Below the pieces are notes generated by a model. That model saw nothing but the letters and a program-made list of their open reading frames with translations, was not told the origin of the DNA and ran no database searches. Below are positions 18,723 through 27,812 of a DNA stretch of 64,000 bases, in pieces (within the stretch, counting starts at the first letter, position 1; every line of letters begins with the position of its first letter). Source of the stretch: Sediminicola sp035798135 (lineage in GTDB: Bacteria > Bacteroidota > Bacteroidia > Flavobacteriales > Flavobacteriaceae); the NCBI GenBank assembly GCA_035798135.1, contig JAPFBR010000001.1, forward strand, positions 62,001-126,000. The letters are read 5' to 3'. The translations under genes and the position numbers were made by a program.

Positions 18723-21236
18723 TTATTTCTTCGCTTTAGGTTTTGCTTTTACTTTAGGTTTTGCTTTAGCCTTTGCCTTTTTCTTGGGCGTCTTCTTTTC
18801 TATCAGGGCCTTGGCATCTTCCAGGCTAAATTTGGTAGCATCCACATCTTTGGAAAGTTCAACCTTGATCTTCCCTTTCAAAATGTTGTGCCTGCCCCAT
18901 CTGGCCTTTTCTATGCGTATCCCTTCCTCTGGCCAATCTTGGACCAATTTATCAATCTCCTTCTGTTTTTTAGCTTCTATCAGCTCAACAATATCTTCTT
19001 TGGTAAGGTTATCAAAATCGTATTTCTTGTTCACATTGATGAACATGCCATCCCATTTTATAAATGGTCCGAAGCGTCCGGTTCCTTTCGTCACCCCTTT
19101 TTCCTCATACATGGCAATTGGGGCATCGGCCAGTTCCTTTTCCTGAATAAGTTCCGCGGCCCGTTCCATGGTGATATCCAAAGCGCTTTCACCGGGAGCC
19201 ATGGAAACAAATGTTTTCCCAAATCTCACATAGGGGCCAAACCTTCCTACATTGGCCTCTACATCCTCTCCTTTATATACACCTAATTTCCTTGGTAATT
19301 TAAAGAGTTCCATGGCCTCCTCAAAGGTTATTGAACTCAAGGAATGTTCTGGCAACAAACTAGCAAACAAAGGCTTATCTTCATCATCTACCGTTCCAAT
19401 CTGTACCATTGGTCCGAATCTTCCCAAGCGAACAGAAACCTGTCTGCCAGATTTTGGGTCTTTTCCCAAAACACGTTCGCCACTGGCTCGATCCGCATTT
19501 TCCTCTACATCTATGACATTGGGATGAAAGTCCTTATAGAAGTTGCTCATTACCTTTTGCCAATCTTCTTCTCCCGCCGCAATCTCATCAAAATCCTCTT
19601 CTACCTTGGCGGTAAAGTTGTAATCTAAAATATTTGCGAAATGGTTCACCAAGAAATCGGTGACGATCATTCCAATATCTGTAGGTACTAATTTCCCCTT
19701 GTCCGAACCTACTTTTTCCGTAAGTTCTTTTGTCGTTAACTTATCCGCTATAAGCACTAATTGCATATAGTTCCTTTCCGTGCCTTCGATGGCACCTTTT
19801 TCAACATAACCCCTATTTTGAATAGTGGATATGGTTGGGGCATAAGTAGATGGTCTTCCAATTCCCAGCTCCTCCAACTTTTTCACCAAAGAAGCTTCAC
19901 TATACCTATAAGGTGCTCGTGAAAATCGTTCTGTAGCGGATATATTGGTATTGGTAAGGTTCTCCCCTTCTTTCATGGCCGGCAACATCCCGTCCTGTTC
20001 TTCCCCCATATCTTCATCATCGATTCCCTCCATATAAACTTTAAGGAAACCATCGAACTTGATTACCTCGCCGTTGGCACTGTACTCGTCCTTATGGGTA
20101 CTAGCACTGATCTTTACATTGGTACGTTCCAGTTGTGCATCGCTCATTTGCGAGGCTAGGGTCCGTTTCCAAATTAGATCGTAAAGTTTGGATTGGTCGC
20201 GATCCAAGGAAGGCGACTGAATTTTCATATCCGTGGGACGAATGGCCTCATGGGCTTCTTGGGCCCCTTTGGACTTGCCGGTAAAATTCCTTACCGTACT
20301 GTATTCCTTACCATAATTGCTGATAATGGCATCCTTGGCTTCTACCAACGCCTCTTTGGAGAGGTTGACACTATCCGTTCTCATATAGGTGATCAGTCCC
20401 GCCTCATATAAACGTTGTGCTACCTGCATGGTCTTGCCTACGGAAAAATAGATCTTCCTTGAGGCTTCCTGCTGTAACGTAGAAGTGGTAAAAGGAGCCG
20501 CAGGTGATTTTTTAGCTGGTTTCTTATCCAGGTTGGCGACGGAAAAATTGGCGCCAATATTTTGTTTTAGAAATGATTCGGCTTCGGCTTGCGATGAAAA
20601 TGTCTTATTCATCTTCGCAGCAAAGGCAGATCCTTCTTTTGTTTTGAAAACCGCGGAGATCTTAAATGAAGCTTCCGGTGAAAATCCTTCAATATCCCTT
20701 TCACGTTCCACGATTAAGCGTACGGCAACGGATTGCACCCTCCCCGCTGACAGTCCCGGTTTAATTTTTTTCCAAAGTACGGGAGAAAGTTCGTAACCTA
20801 CCAACCTATCCAGCACCCTTCGTGCCTGTTGGGCATTGACCAGATTGTAATTTATTTCACGAGGGTTTTCTATCGCTCGCTGAATAGCAGATTTGGTAAT
20901 GGAGTTAAAAACAATTCTTTTGGTCTTTGCCTTATCCAGATTTAGCTCTTCCGCCAAATGCCACGATATCGCCTCCCCTTCTCTATCCTCATCACTTGCC
21001 AACCAAATGGTCTCTGCTTTTTGGGCAAGGTCCTTTAGCTTTTTTACGAGTGCCTTTTTATCGCTGTCAACAATATATTTTGGTTTAAAACCATTATCCA
21101 CGTCAACTCCCAACTCCTTAGAGGGCAGATCAGCAATATGTCCAAAACTGGACTCTACCTTATAATCCTTCCCTAAAAATTTCTCTATTGTTTTTGCTTT
21201 AGCAGGCGACTCTACAATTACTAAATTCTTTGCCAT
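18723..21236 (-). CDS. topA: DNA topoisomerase I
   Basis: An 837-residue type IA topoisomerase that relaxes negative supercoils. The N-terminal Toprim domain shows VIVESPAKAKTIEKFLG and the acidic triad SDEDREGE (81-87). The catalytic tyrosine is Y284 in LITYMRTDS. Instead of zinc ribbons, the C-terminal part carries repeated GRFGP(M/Y/F) units (RLGRFGPMVQIG, NVGRFGPYVRFG, GTGRFGPFIKWDG), as in many Bacteroidota enzymes. It ends in a Lys/Ala/Pro tail of about 20 residues encoded by an imperfect short repeat. It appears to head a unit with the arginase-like gene. Confidence 0.96.
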   Translation of the reverse strand: MAKNLVIVESPAKAKTIEKFLGKDYKVESSFGHIADLPSKELGVDVDNGFKPKYIVDSDKKALVKKLKDLAQKAETIWLASDEDREGEAISWHLAEELNLDKAKTKRIVFNSITKSAIQRAIENPREINYNLVNAQQARRVLDRLVGYELSPVLWKKIKPGLSAGRVQSVAVRLIVERERDIEGFSPEASFKISAVFKTKEGSAFAAKMNKTFSSQAEAESFLKQNIGANFSVANLDKKPAKKSPAAPFTTSTLQQEASRKIYFSVGKTMQVAQRLYEAGLITYMRTDSVNLSKEALVEAKDAIISNYGKEYSTVRNFTGKSKGAQEAHEAIRPTDMKIQSPSLDRDQSKLYDLIWKRTLASQMSDAQLERTNVKISASTHKDEYSANGEVIKFDGFLKVYMEGIDDEDMGEEQDGMLPAMKEGENLTNTNISATERFSRAPYRYSEASLVKKLEELGIGRPSTYAPTISTIQNRGYVEKGAIEGTERNYMQLVLIADKLTTKELTEKVGSDKGKLVPTDIGMIVTDFLVNHFANILDYNFTAKVEEDFDEIAAGEEDWQKVMSNFYKDFHPNVIDVEENADRASGERVLGKDPKSGRQVSVRLGRFGPMVQIGTVDDEDKPLFASLLPEHSLSSITFEEAMELFKLPRKLGVYKGEDVEANVGRFGPYVRFGKTFVSMAPGESALDITMERAAELIQEKELADAPIAMYEEKGVTKGTGRFGPFIKWDGMFINVNKKYDFDNLTKEDIVELIEAKKQKEIDKLVQDWPEEGIRIEKARWGRHNILKGKIKVELSKDVDATKFSLEDAKALIEKKTPKKKAKAKAKPKVKAKPKAKK

Positions 21237-21255
21237 TCAATCTTTTTTGTTGTCA

Positions 21256-21263
21256 CAAAAGTA
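21256..21263 (-). promoter_or_regulatory. -7 promoter element of topA
   Basis: TACTTTTG on the minus strand, followed by TGACAACAAAAAAGATTG before the topA ATG at 21236. The match to TAnnTTTG is exact; no clear -33 element. Confidence 0.5.
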
Positions 21264-21305
21264 TATCAATTTTTTTATTTAATGCTTTATCCCGACGTCA
21301 CATAT

Positions 21306-21333
21306 AAAAAAAGCACCCTTTATATAAGGATGC
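21306..21333 (-). terminator. terminator after the LVIVD lipoprotein gene
   Basis: The stem GCA-CCTT / AAGG-TGC, with one internal mismatch and a short A+T loop, is followed on the minus strand by seven T residues. It lies 25 bases beyond the stop at 21358. Confidence 0.7.
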
Positions 21334-21357
21334 CTAGGGTATTTACACGTCTTTTTA

Positions 21358-22605
21358 TCAGTCCAAATTCAAGGAACTTAGAAATTCTATCCCTCCTTCT
21401 TGATATCTGTATTGATGCAATACATCTTCTCCCACCATCAAAAGTTGATCTTCCAATGGAATAACATCGAACGTGACAATATCCTTAAAATGATCCAATA
21501 ATTGTAGATCATCGATTTGACTTTTGTCATACACTTTCAAACCCGATTCCCCATCGCAAACAAAAAGCATATTACCCCTGACACCCAGACCATAGGGCCC
21601 GTCCATGCCATAGCTTTTTGCCAAAACGGGATTGCTAATATCTGAAATATCAATAATGAACAGACCACTTTCTGTTGCCCCACAGGCATTGCCCCCTCTT
21701 AAGGTAACATAGGCATATTGATCATCCACAACAACAGGATCACAAGCAGTTCCATGTTGAAATTCTGAAATAAAACTTGGTGTTGCGGGGGAAGAAATAT
21801 CATATATATACATTCCACTCTTACTTCCCAAAAACAAATTATTTCCTTTATTAAAAATGGTCTCAATATCAAAACCAGCAAATACGGGTTCCAAAGCTAG
21901 GGGGTTCTCCAAATTTTCGATTGCAAAAACATTGATATTATGGCTATCCACGGCATATAGATAATCGGAAACTATTTTGAAACGTGCCATGGAGCCACCT
22001 TCCCCTACCGAACCGTCACTCATTGCTTCCGCCATTGCAAAATCTACGGTTCCCCACCTATTTTGGTATTCCTCTACCAATCTTCTCTCTGTCACGACTT
22101 CCCAGCCTACAATTATTTCATTGGCATAATCAATGGGCCCAAATTCAAAAAAATCGGCCTCAGATGGAAAGACCACATTGTCCCTCAGCACATTTTCCAA
22201 TCGATTTACCTGCTGGATATTGGTAATATCGGAAATATCAAAAACCAGGAGATCTGTTATACTATCAGCAAAGAGGAAATTATCCTTAACAGCAATATCC
22301 ACATTACCGGCAATTTTAATAAATGCTATTTTTTGGGGTGCTAATGGATTACTATTGTCGATGACATGCACGCCCTTGTATACATCATTGATAAAAATGA
22401 AGTTTTGGTAAGCGTAAAGCTTTCCGGATTCCTTTATGGGTACGGGAGGCAAAATTTCAACATTGTTCTTAAAATCGGCCACAAGCATGGTCATGGGCTT
22501 TGCCACGAGATAATCGGCGTAAGCACCATCATCCTGTTTTTCGTTACATGCACCTATTCCTATTAAGAGAATCAGTAGGAAGGGTATTCTTATTTTTGAC
22601 ATCAT
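21358..22605 (-). CDS. LVIVD-repeat beta-propeller lipoprotein
   Basis: A 415-residue protein with a lipoprotein signal (LIGIGAC, Cys near residue 20). The body consists of repeated units in which a hydrophobic strand is followed by xVIDNSNP, LLVFDISD, MYIYDISSPATP, LFIIDISDISNP and LKVYDKSQ, the LVIVD repeat that folds as a beta-propeller. Such proteins sit on the cell surface or in the periplasm; no function is established. It is a single-gene unit, divergent from miaB and ending in its own terminator. Confidence 0.8.
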   Translation of the reverse strand: MMSKIRIPFLLILLIGIGACNEKQDDGAYADYLVAKPMTMLVADFKNNVEILPPVPIKESGKLYAYQNFIFINDVYKGVHVIDNSNPLAPQKIAFIKIAGNVDIAVKDNFLFADSITDLLVFDISDITNIQQVNRLENVLRDNVVFPSEADFFEFGPIDYANEIIVGWEVVTERRLVEEYQNRWGTVDFAMAEAMSDGSVGEGGSMARFKIVSDYLYAVDSHNINVFAIENLENPLALEPVFAGFDIETIFNKGNNLFLGSKSGMYIYDISSPATPSFISEFQHGTACDPVVVDDQYAYVTLRGGNACGATESGLFIIDISDISNPVLAKSYGMDGPYGLGVRGNMLFVCDGESGLKVYDKSQIDDLQLLDHFKDIVTFDVIPLEDQLLMVGEDVLHQYRYQEGGIEFLSSLNLD

Positions 22606-22692
22606 CTTGAAGAATTTTATAGGTTCTTAAACTTTGGATGGGCATTCGTATATAAAGTTGCGCTAATTTTTGATAAATATTTAACTGTCATA

Positions 22693-22724
22693 TTGTCACG
22701 AATCTTCAATTAATCCTATCTTTG
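22693..22724 (+). promoter_or_regulatory. promoter of miaB
   Basis: TTG at 22693-22695, a 21-base spacer and TATCTTTG at 22717-22724 match the Bacteroidota promoter pattern. The ATG follows at 22759. Confidence 0.6.
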
Positions 22725-22758
22725 CACGCCTATTTAGGTTAATGGCAATTACAATACC

Positions 22759-24204
22759 ATGGAGAAGATTATAGATGAATCGGTTCAGGGGACATCCCTA
22801 GCCGTAGGGAAAAACCAAGAAAACAAACGCAAACTTTACATTGAGAGTTATGGCTGTGCCATGAACTTTTCCGATAGTGAAATTGTCGCTTCCATTTTGG
22901 CAAATGAAGGGTTTAATACTACCGACAACTTGGAAGAGGCAGATCTTGTCCTTGTGAACACCTGTTCCATAAGGGAAAAAGCAGAACTTACGGTCCGCAA
23001 GCGTTTGGAAAAATTCAACGCTGTAAAAAAATACAGGCCACAGATGAAGGTGGGGGTTTTGGGCTGTATGGCAGAACGCCTGAAGACCAAGTTGTTGGAA
23101 GAGGAAAAAATAGTGGATATGGTCGTAGGGCCTGATGCCTATAAAGACCTACCCAATCTGATAAAGGAGATCGACGAAGGCAGAAATGCGGTTAATGTCA
23201 TCCTTTCCAAAGAGGAGACTTATGGGGATATAGAACCGGTCCGCCTCCAATCCAATGGAGTTACGGCCTTTGTTTCCATTACCCGAGGCTGTGACAACAT
23301 GTGCACTTTTTGCGTCGTTCCTTTCACAAGGGGCCGTGAACGCAGTAGGGACCCACAATCTATCTTGGAAGAAGTAAACGACCTTTGTGCCAAAGGCTTT
23401 AAGGAGATCACCCTCTTGGGACAAAATGTAGATAGCTATTTATGGTACGGTGGGGGACTGAAAAAAGATTTTGATATCGCCAGCGAGATGCAAAAAGCAA
23501 CTGCGGTCAATTTTTCCAATCTTTTGGAAATGGCAGCCATAGCCCAACCTAAACTTAGAATCCGTTTTTCCACCTCCAACCCGCAGGATATGACCTTGGA
23601 TGTAATCCGAGTGATGGCAAAGCATCGGAATATTTGCAATTATATACATTTACCGGTACAGAGCGGAAGCAATAGGATCCTAAAGGCAATGAACCGTTTG
23701 CACACTAGGGAGGAATACTTCGAACTTATAGACAACATCAGACAAATAATCCCTACCTGTTCCATATCCCAAGATATGATCTCAGGATTCCCTTCGGAAA
23801 CCGAAGAGGACCACCAGGACACCCTTTCATTGATGGAAAAGGTGAAATATGATTTTGGATACATGTACGCCTATTCTGAAAGACCGGGTACCCTTGCAGA
23901 ACGCAAGATGGAAGATGATGTTCCCGAACCCGTTAAAAAAAGAAGGTTAGCGGAGATCATCGCTCTACAACGGGAACATGGCCATTACAGAACCAAACAA
24001 CATGTAGGTAAAATAGAAGAGGTCCTGATTGAAGGGGCGTCAAAAAAATCCGATGCGGATTGGATGGGCAGAAATACCCAGAGCACCGTGGTTGTTTTCC
24101 CTAAGGAAAACTACAAAGTTGGAGATTTTGTAAACGTAAAAATAAACGATTGTACCTCTGCCACGCTCATTGGAGAAGCAGTAGGTTACAGTGACAACAA
24201 TTAA
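22759..24204 (+). CDS. miaB: tRNA-2-methylthio-N6-dimethylallyladenosine synthase MiaB
   Basis: A 481-residue radical-SAM methylthiotransferase that adds the 2-methylthio group to i6A37 of tRNAs reading U-starting codons. The N-terminal methylthiotransferase domain has cluster cysteines C33, C69 and C103 (YGCAMN, NTCSIR, LGCMAE). The radical-SAM triad CxxxCxxC is C178, C182 and C185 (RGCDNMCTFC). A C-terminal TRAM domain ends the protein (VGKIEEVLIEGAS ... VNVKINDCTSATLIGEAV). It is the first gene of a rightward group with the sigma-54 activator 70 bases downstream. The tRNA-Phe in this window is a likely substrate class. Confidence 0.96.
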   Translation: MEKIIDESVQGTSLAVGKNQENKRKLYIESYGCAMNFSDSEIVASILANEGFNTTDNLEEADLVLVNTCSIREKAELTVRKRLEKFNAVKKYRPQMKVGVLGCMAERLKTKLLEEEKIVDMVVGPDAYKDLPNLIKEIDEGRNAVNVILSKEETYGDIEPVRLQSNGVTAFVSITRGCDNMCTFCVVPFTRGRERSRDPQSILEEVNDLCAKGFKEITLLGQNVDSYLWYGGGLKKDFDIASEMQKATAVNFSNLLEMAAIAQPKLRIRFSTSNPQDMTLDVIRVMAKHRNICNYIHLPVQSGSNRILKAMNRLHTREEYFELIDNIRQIIPTCSISQDMISGFPSETEEDHQDTLSLMEKVKYDFGYMYAYSERPGTLAERKMEDDVPEPVKKRRLAEIIALQREHGHYRTKQHVGKIEEVLIEGASKKSDADWMGRNTQSTVVVFPKENYKVGDFVNVKINDCTSATLIGEAVGYSDNN

Positions 24205-24221
24205 CTATAAGGTCTATGAAT

Positions 24222-24246
24222 AAGGTCAAGATCAATTTTTGACCTT
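24222..24246. repeat. inverted repeat between miaB and the sigma-54 activator
   Basis: AAGGTCAA and TTGACCTT form a perfect 8-base stem with a 9-base loop, 17 bases after the miaB stop. It is not followed by a T-run, so it could be a weak attenuator or a binding site. Confidence 0.45.
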
Positions 24247-24274
24247 GTGACAAACCCTTAACGCAAGTATAAAA

Positions 24275-25555
24275 ATGGAATCGGTACAAGCCATAAAACA
24301 ACGATTTGAAATCATCGGGAACGATGTAAAGCTCAATAGGGCCATAGAAAAGGCAATTCAAGTGGCTCCCACCGACATTTCCGTTTTGGTCACTGGAGAG
24401 AGCGGGGTGGGAAAGGAAGCTATTCCCAAGATTATCCACGCCCTATCCCATAGAAAACACGCCAAATATATTGCCGTCAACTGCGGAGCCATTCCAGAAG
24501 GCACCATAGACAGTGAGCTTTTCGGCCATGAAAAAGGGGCCTTTACAGGAGCAACAGCTACCCGAAGTGGGTATTTTGAAGTTGCCGATGGGGGGACAAT
24601 TTTTTTGGATGAAGTGGGGGAATTACCGCTTACCACCCAGGTACGTCTTTTAAGGGTTTTAGAAAATGGTGAGTTTTTAAAAGTAGGTTCCTCACAGGCC
24701 CTAAAAACTGATGTTCGCATCGTTGCGGCGACCAATGTGAATATGTTTGAGGCTATAAAAAAAGAAAGGTTCAGGGAAGACCTTTATTACAGGCTCAGTA
24801 CGGTAGAAATCAATATTCCACCATTGCGAGACAGGAAGGATGACATCCACTTACTGTTTAGAAAGTTCGCTTCCGACTTTGGTCAGAAATACAAAATGCC
24901 CACCATCCGTCTTGAAGATGATGCAGTTGAAATATTATCTAAATATCGATGGCCAGGGAACATTAGGCAATTACGGAACATAGCGGAACAAATCTCAGTT
25001 TTAGAAGAACAAAGAGCGATTTCTTTTTCCACATTAAAAGGCTATCTTCCCAATTCCAGTGGTTCCAATTTACCTGCGGTCATCAAACAGGAGCGAAAGG
25101 AAAGTGAGTTTAGTAATGAGCGAGAAATTCTTTACAAGGTGCTGTTTGACATGAAAGGTGATTTGAACGACCTTAAAAAACTGACATTGGAACTGTTGAA
25201 AAACAACGACTCTGAAAAGGTGCAGGAAGAGAACGAGAACCTGATCCGTAAAATATATGGGAAGGAAGGAGATGAGGACGATTTCACAGAAGAGGAAGAA
25301 CAGCGAAGTGAGCTGGCAGTATTAAGCCTCCCGGAACCAAAAACCGAAAGTTCATCCCCCAAGTCCATGCAAGAGGACAAGTATCATTTTGCAGAGGAAA
25401 TAGAAGAAGAGGAAACCCTGTCTTTACACGAAAAGGAAATTGAATTGATTAAGAAATCTTTGGAACGCAATAAGGGCAAAAGGAAAGCCGCCGCAGCGGA
25501 ATTGGGCATTTCGGAACGCACCTTATACCGCAAGATCAAACAATACAATTTATAA
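24275..25555 (+). CDS. sigma-54-dependent transcriptional activator lacking a receiver domain
   Basis: A 426-residue bacterial enhancer-binding protein. The AAA+ domain begins near residue 15 with no receiver or other sensory domain before it. Walker A is GESGVGKE (44-51), the sigma-54 contact loop GAFTGA is at about 88-93, and Walker B is GTIFLDEVGE. After an acidic linker (about residues 330-390, EEEEQ runs) comes a Fis-type helix-turn-helix (RKAAAAELGISERTLYRKIKQY). Activity must be controlled by level, by another protein or through the linker. It is followed after 1 base by lptE, so it shares a transcript with envelope genes. Confidence 0.9.
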   Translation: MESVQAIKQRFEIIGNDVKLNRAIEKAIQVAPTDISVLVTGESGVGKEAIPKIIHALSHRKHAKYIAVNCGAIPEGTIDSELFGHEKGAFTGATATRSGYFEVADGGTIFLDEVGELPLTTQVRLLRVLENGEFLKVGSSQALKTDVRIVAATNVNMFEAIKKERFREDLYYRLSTVEINIPPLRDRKDDIHLLFRKFASDFGQKYKMPTIRLEDDAVEILSKYRWPGNIRQLRNIAEQISVLEEQRAISFSTLKGYLPNSSGSNLPAVIKQERKESEFSNEREILYKVLFDMKGDLNDLKKLTLELLKNNDSEKVQEENENLIRKIYGKEGDEDDFTEEEEQRSELAVLSLPEPKTESSSPKSMQEDKYHFAEEIEEEETLSLHEKEIELIKKSLERNKGKRKAAAAELGISERTLYRKIKQYNL

Positions 25556-25556
25556 A

Positions 25557-26075
25557 ATGAAGAGAATAAAAAATATAGCGGTACTACTGTTGGTTACGAT
25601 CACCTTTAACGGATGTGGGATATATAACTTTACCGGAGGAAACGTAGGAACCGCAACAACTTTTCAGGTGAATTATTTTCAGAATTATGCCGCCCAAAGT
25701 CCGGGTTCTACCATTGAGCCCAATCTGGATAGGGATTTCACTTTGGCACTTCAAGATCTTATTTTAAACCAGACCAGTCTGGATTTGGTCACAGCTGGAG
25801 GTGATTTGACCTACGAAGGGGAAATCATTGAATATAGGGTAGCTCCCATGACGGCGACCTCCAACCAGACGGCCGCCCAAAACAGATTGACGATCGGGGT
25901 AAAGGTTCGCTTTTTTAATAAGACCAAAGAAGATTCAGATTTTGAGAAGAATTTTTCGTTCTTTTATGATTACGATGCCAACACACTTTTGGATAGTGTA
26001 AAGGGCGAGGCACATGAGGTTATTTTTGAAAGGATAACCCAAGATATTTTTAATGCATCATTAGCAGATTGGTAG
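25557..26075 (+). CDS. lptE: LptE-family LPS-assembly lipoprotein
   Basis: A 172-residue lipoprotein; the signal ends at the lipobox FNGCG with Cys near residue 21. The pattern GIYNFTGGNVGTATTFQVNYFQNYA, then a segment with DRDFTLALQDLILNQTSLDLV and a strand LTYEGEIIEYRV, matches the LptE family of Bacteroidota. LptE plugs the LptD channel that places lipopolysaccharide on the outer leaflet. Sequence conservation in LptE is weak, so the family call rests on pattern and length. It begins one base after the activator stop. LptC, from the same transport path, is encoded at 55.8 kb. Confidence 0.8.
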   Translation: MKRIKNIAVLLLVTITFNGCGIYNFTGGNVGTATTFQVNYFQNYAAQSPGSTIEPNLDRDFTLALQDLILNQTSLDLVTAGGDLTYEGEIIEYRVAPMTATSNQTAAQNRLTIGVKVRFFNKTKEDSDFEKNFSFFYDYDANTLLDSVKGEAHEVIFERITQDIFNASLADW

Positions 26076-26081
26076 GTAGGT

Positions 26082-27008
26082 ATGAACGTATCGGATTTTA
26101 CATTTCTATTGCAACATCCAAACAAGGTAGCATCCCCAGTGCAGACAAAACATTTGGAGGATATTATTGAAGAATACCCCTATTTTCAAGCGGCTAGGGC
26201 CATTCATTTAAAAGGGCTTAAAAATTTGAACAGTTTCAAATTCAACAACGCCCTTAAAATGACCGCAGCCCATACCACGGATAGGGATGTTCTTTTTGAC
26301 TTTATCACTTCCAAGGATTTTCTCCAGAACGCCATAGCAGACTCCATTTCCGGCAGGAGCCTATCTATTAATGAACATGAGATCGTTGCAGAGGAGGTTG
26401 CTGCAGATGCCCCTATTGAAGCACTGCTCAATGAAAGTTCCGAGGACAAACCTTTACCCCAGAACGTGAAGGAGGCAGAGCAAATTTTGGATCCAGCCCT
26501 TTTTAAATCAATGGATCCCCTTATGGACAAGGCCATTGCCAATGCAAAAAAGCAAGCTGAAAAAGAATTGGAAATTGGAAAGCCCCTCCCCTTTACCAAA
26601 AAAGAAAAATATTCCTTTACAGAGTGGCTTCAACTTACCTCAGCTAAACCTATAGTACGGGAACCGCTAAAGAAAAAAGACCCACCTTCATCATTGGAAA
26701 GAGAAGATGCGCTTGTGGAAGAGGAAGACATGGCCAAAAAGAAAAAGTTCGACCTTATAGATAAGTTCATTGAAAACAATCCAAAAATTGTTCCCCGGGA
26801 TAAAATAGAAAAAGTAGATATTTCAGAGTCCTTGAAAATGGACAAGAATGAACTTATGACCGAGACTTTGGCCAAAGTATATTTGGAACAGAAAAAGTAC
26901 AAAAAAGCGATACAGGCTTATAGGATTTTAAGTTTGAAATATCCAGAAAAAAGTAGTTTCTTTGCAGACCGAATTAAAACGGTAGAGAAAATACAAAAAG
27001 AAAACTAA
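26082..27008 (+). CDS. TPR-containing cytoplasmic protein of unknown function
   Basis: A 308-residue protein without signal peptide or membrane segment. The N-terminal part (YFQAARAIHLKGLKNLNSFKFNNALKMTAAHTTDR) is helical. The middle is charged and of low complexity (KKKDPPSSLEREDALVEEEDMAKKKK). A single tetratricopeptide motif lies near the C-terminus (LAKVYLEQKKYKKAIQAYRILSLKYPEKS, written here in part). It sits between lptE and secG with 6- and 7-base gaps, an arrangement seen in many Flavobacteria. A scaffolding role in envelope biogenesis is only suggested by position. Confidence 0.7.
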   Translation: MNVSDFTFLLQHPNKVASPVQTKHLEDIIEEYPYFQAARAIHLKGLKNLNSFKFNNALKMTAAHTTDRDVLFDFITSKDFLQNAIADSISGRSLSINEHEIVAEEVAADAPIEALLNESSEDKPLPQNVKEAEQILDPALFKSMDPLMDKAIANAKKQAEKELEIGKPLPFTKKEKYSFTEWLQLTSAKPIVREPLKKKDPPSSLEREDALVEEEDMAKKKKFDLIDKFIENNPKIVPRDKIEKVDISESLKMDKNELMTETLAKVYLEQKKYKKAIQAYRILSLKYPEKSSFFADRIKTVEKIQKEN

Positions 27009-27015
27009 AAATATA

Positions 27016-27372
27016 ATGAGTACATTTTCAATTTTCCTTATTCTTATCATTGTTGTTTGCCTGCTATTGGTCTTGGTTATTATGGTACAAAACCCTAAAG
27101 GCGGCGGATTATCTTCTTCTTTTGGAGGAGGCGGAACCCAAGTGGTGGGTGGCGTTAAAAAGACAGGAGACTTCTTGGATAAGAGTACCTGGACTTTGGC
27201 AACCTTACTGATTGTTTTGATCTTGTTGTCCAATGTGGCTATTAAAGGCAGCCTAGGCAACAACGACTCCAAATTATTACAAGGGGATGATATAGAAACT
27301 ACGGTTCCTGAAAGTTTACCGGAAGCTTTACCTACAACGGATGGAGCTGCCCCAGTGAAAAACGAGGAGTAA
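27016..27372 (+). CDS. secG: preprotein translocase subunit SecG
   Basis: A 118-residue SecG. The first helix is IFLILIIVVCLLLVLVIMV, followed by the hallmark QNPKGGGLSSSFGGGG loop, the second helix TWTLATLLIVLILLSNVAI and a short acidic tail. SecG stimulates SecYEG export by helping the SecA cycle. It is the last gene of the miaB-to-secG group and is followed by a terminator. Confidence 0.93.
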   Translation: MSTFSIFLILIIVVCLLLVLVIMVQNPKGGGLSSSFGGGGTQVVGGVKKTGDFLDKSTWTLATLLIVLILLSNVAIKGSLGNNDSKLLQGDDIETTVPESLPEALPTTDGAAPVKNEE

Positions 27373-27394
27373 AATACATACTATATAGTACTAT

Positions 27395-27428
27395 AAAATG
27401 CCAGCCTGAATGACAAGCTGGCATTTTT
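27395..27428 (+). terminator. terminator after secG
   Basis: The stem AAAATGCCAGC / GCTGGCATTTT with an 11-base loop runs into a T-tract 23 bases after the secG stop. Confidence 0.85.
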
Positions 27429-27455
27429 GTTTTACAATATGTCAGTTTTAAACCC

Positions 27456-27472
27456 TTGGCATAATTTCTGCC
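27456..27472 (+). promoter_or_regulatory. candidate sigma-54 (-24/-12) promoter before groES
   Basis: TTGGCATAATTTCTGCC has the obligatory GG-N10-GC spacing and a good -24 half (TTGGCA), but the -12 half (CTGCC rather than TTGCW) is imperfect. It lies 41 bases upstream of groES. No TAnnTTTG core or CIRCE-like repeat is seen in this gap. Confidence 0.3.
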
Positions 27473-27512
27473 CTATAGTAAACCAGCAATTTTAAATATA
27501 AAAACTAAAAAT

Positions 27513-27791
27513 ATGTCTAAAGTAAACATCAAACCATTAGCGGATAGGGTCCTTATTGAGCCTATGGCTGCTGAAACAAAAACTGCCTCAGGTATTTACA
27601 TTCCAGAGACCGCAAAAGAAAAACCACAACAAGGCAAAGTAGTAGCCGTAGGTCCTGGCACTAAAGACGACAAAATAACAGTAAAAATTGGCGATACCGT
27701 CCTTTACGGAAAGTATACCGGCACCGAATTAAAATTGGAAGGTAAAGATTACCTTATCATGCGCGAAAGTGACATTTTTGCAATTATTTAA
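27513..27791 (+). CDS. groES: co-chaperonin GroES
   Basis: A 92-residue Cpn10 with the family start IKPLADRVLIEPMAAE, the mobile loop region TKTASGIYIPETAKEKP and the end VLYGKYTGTELKLEGKDYLIMRESDIFAII. It caps the GroEL chamber. Length and order with groEL (21-base gap) are canonical. The upstream gap lacks an obvious housekeeping promoter. Confidence 0.97.
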   Translation: MSKVNIKPLADRVLIEPMAAETKTASGIYIPETAKEKPQQGKVVAVGPGTKDDKITVKIGDTVLYGKYTGTELKLEGKDYLIMRESDIFAII

Positions 27792-27812
27792 TCAACAAAA
27801 ACAACTAAGAAA

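Noticed and set aside
18723..18800. Repeat in the topA 3' end as a tandem-repeat locus of interest
   Set aside because: It simply encodes the Lys/Ala/Pro-rich tail common in topoisomerase I of this group.
27373..27512. CIRCE heat-shock operator before groES
   Set aside because: No TTAGCACTC-type inverted repeat is present. The 12-base palindrome near 27379 is A+T-rich and unrelated.
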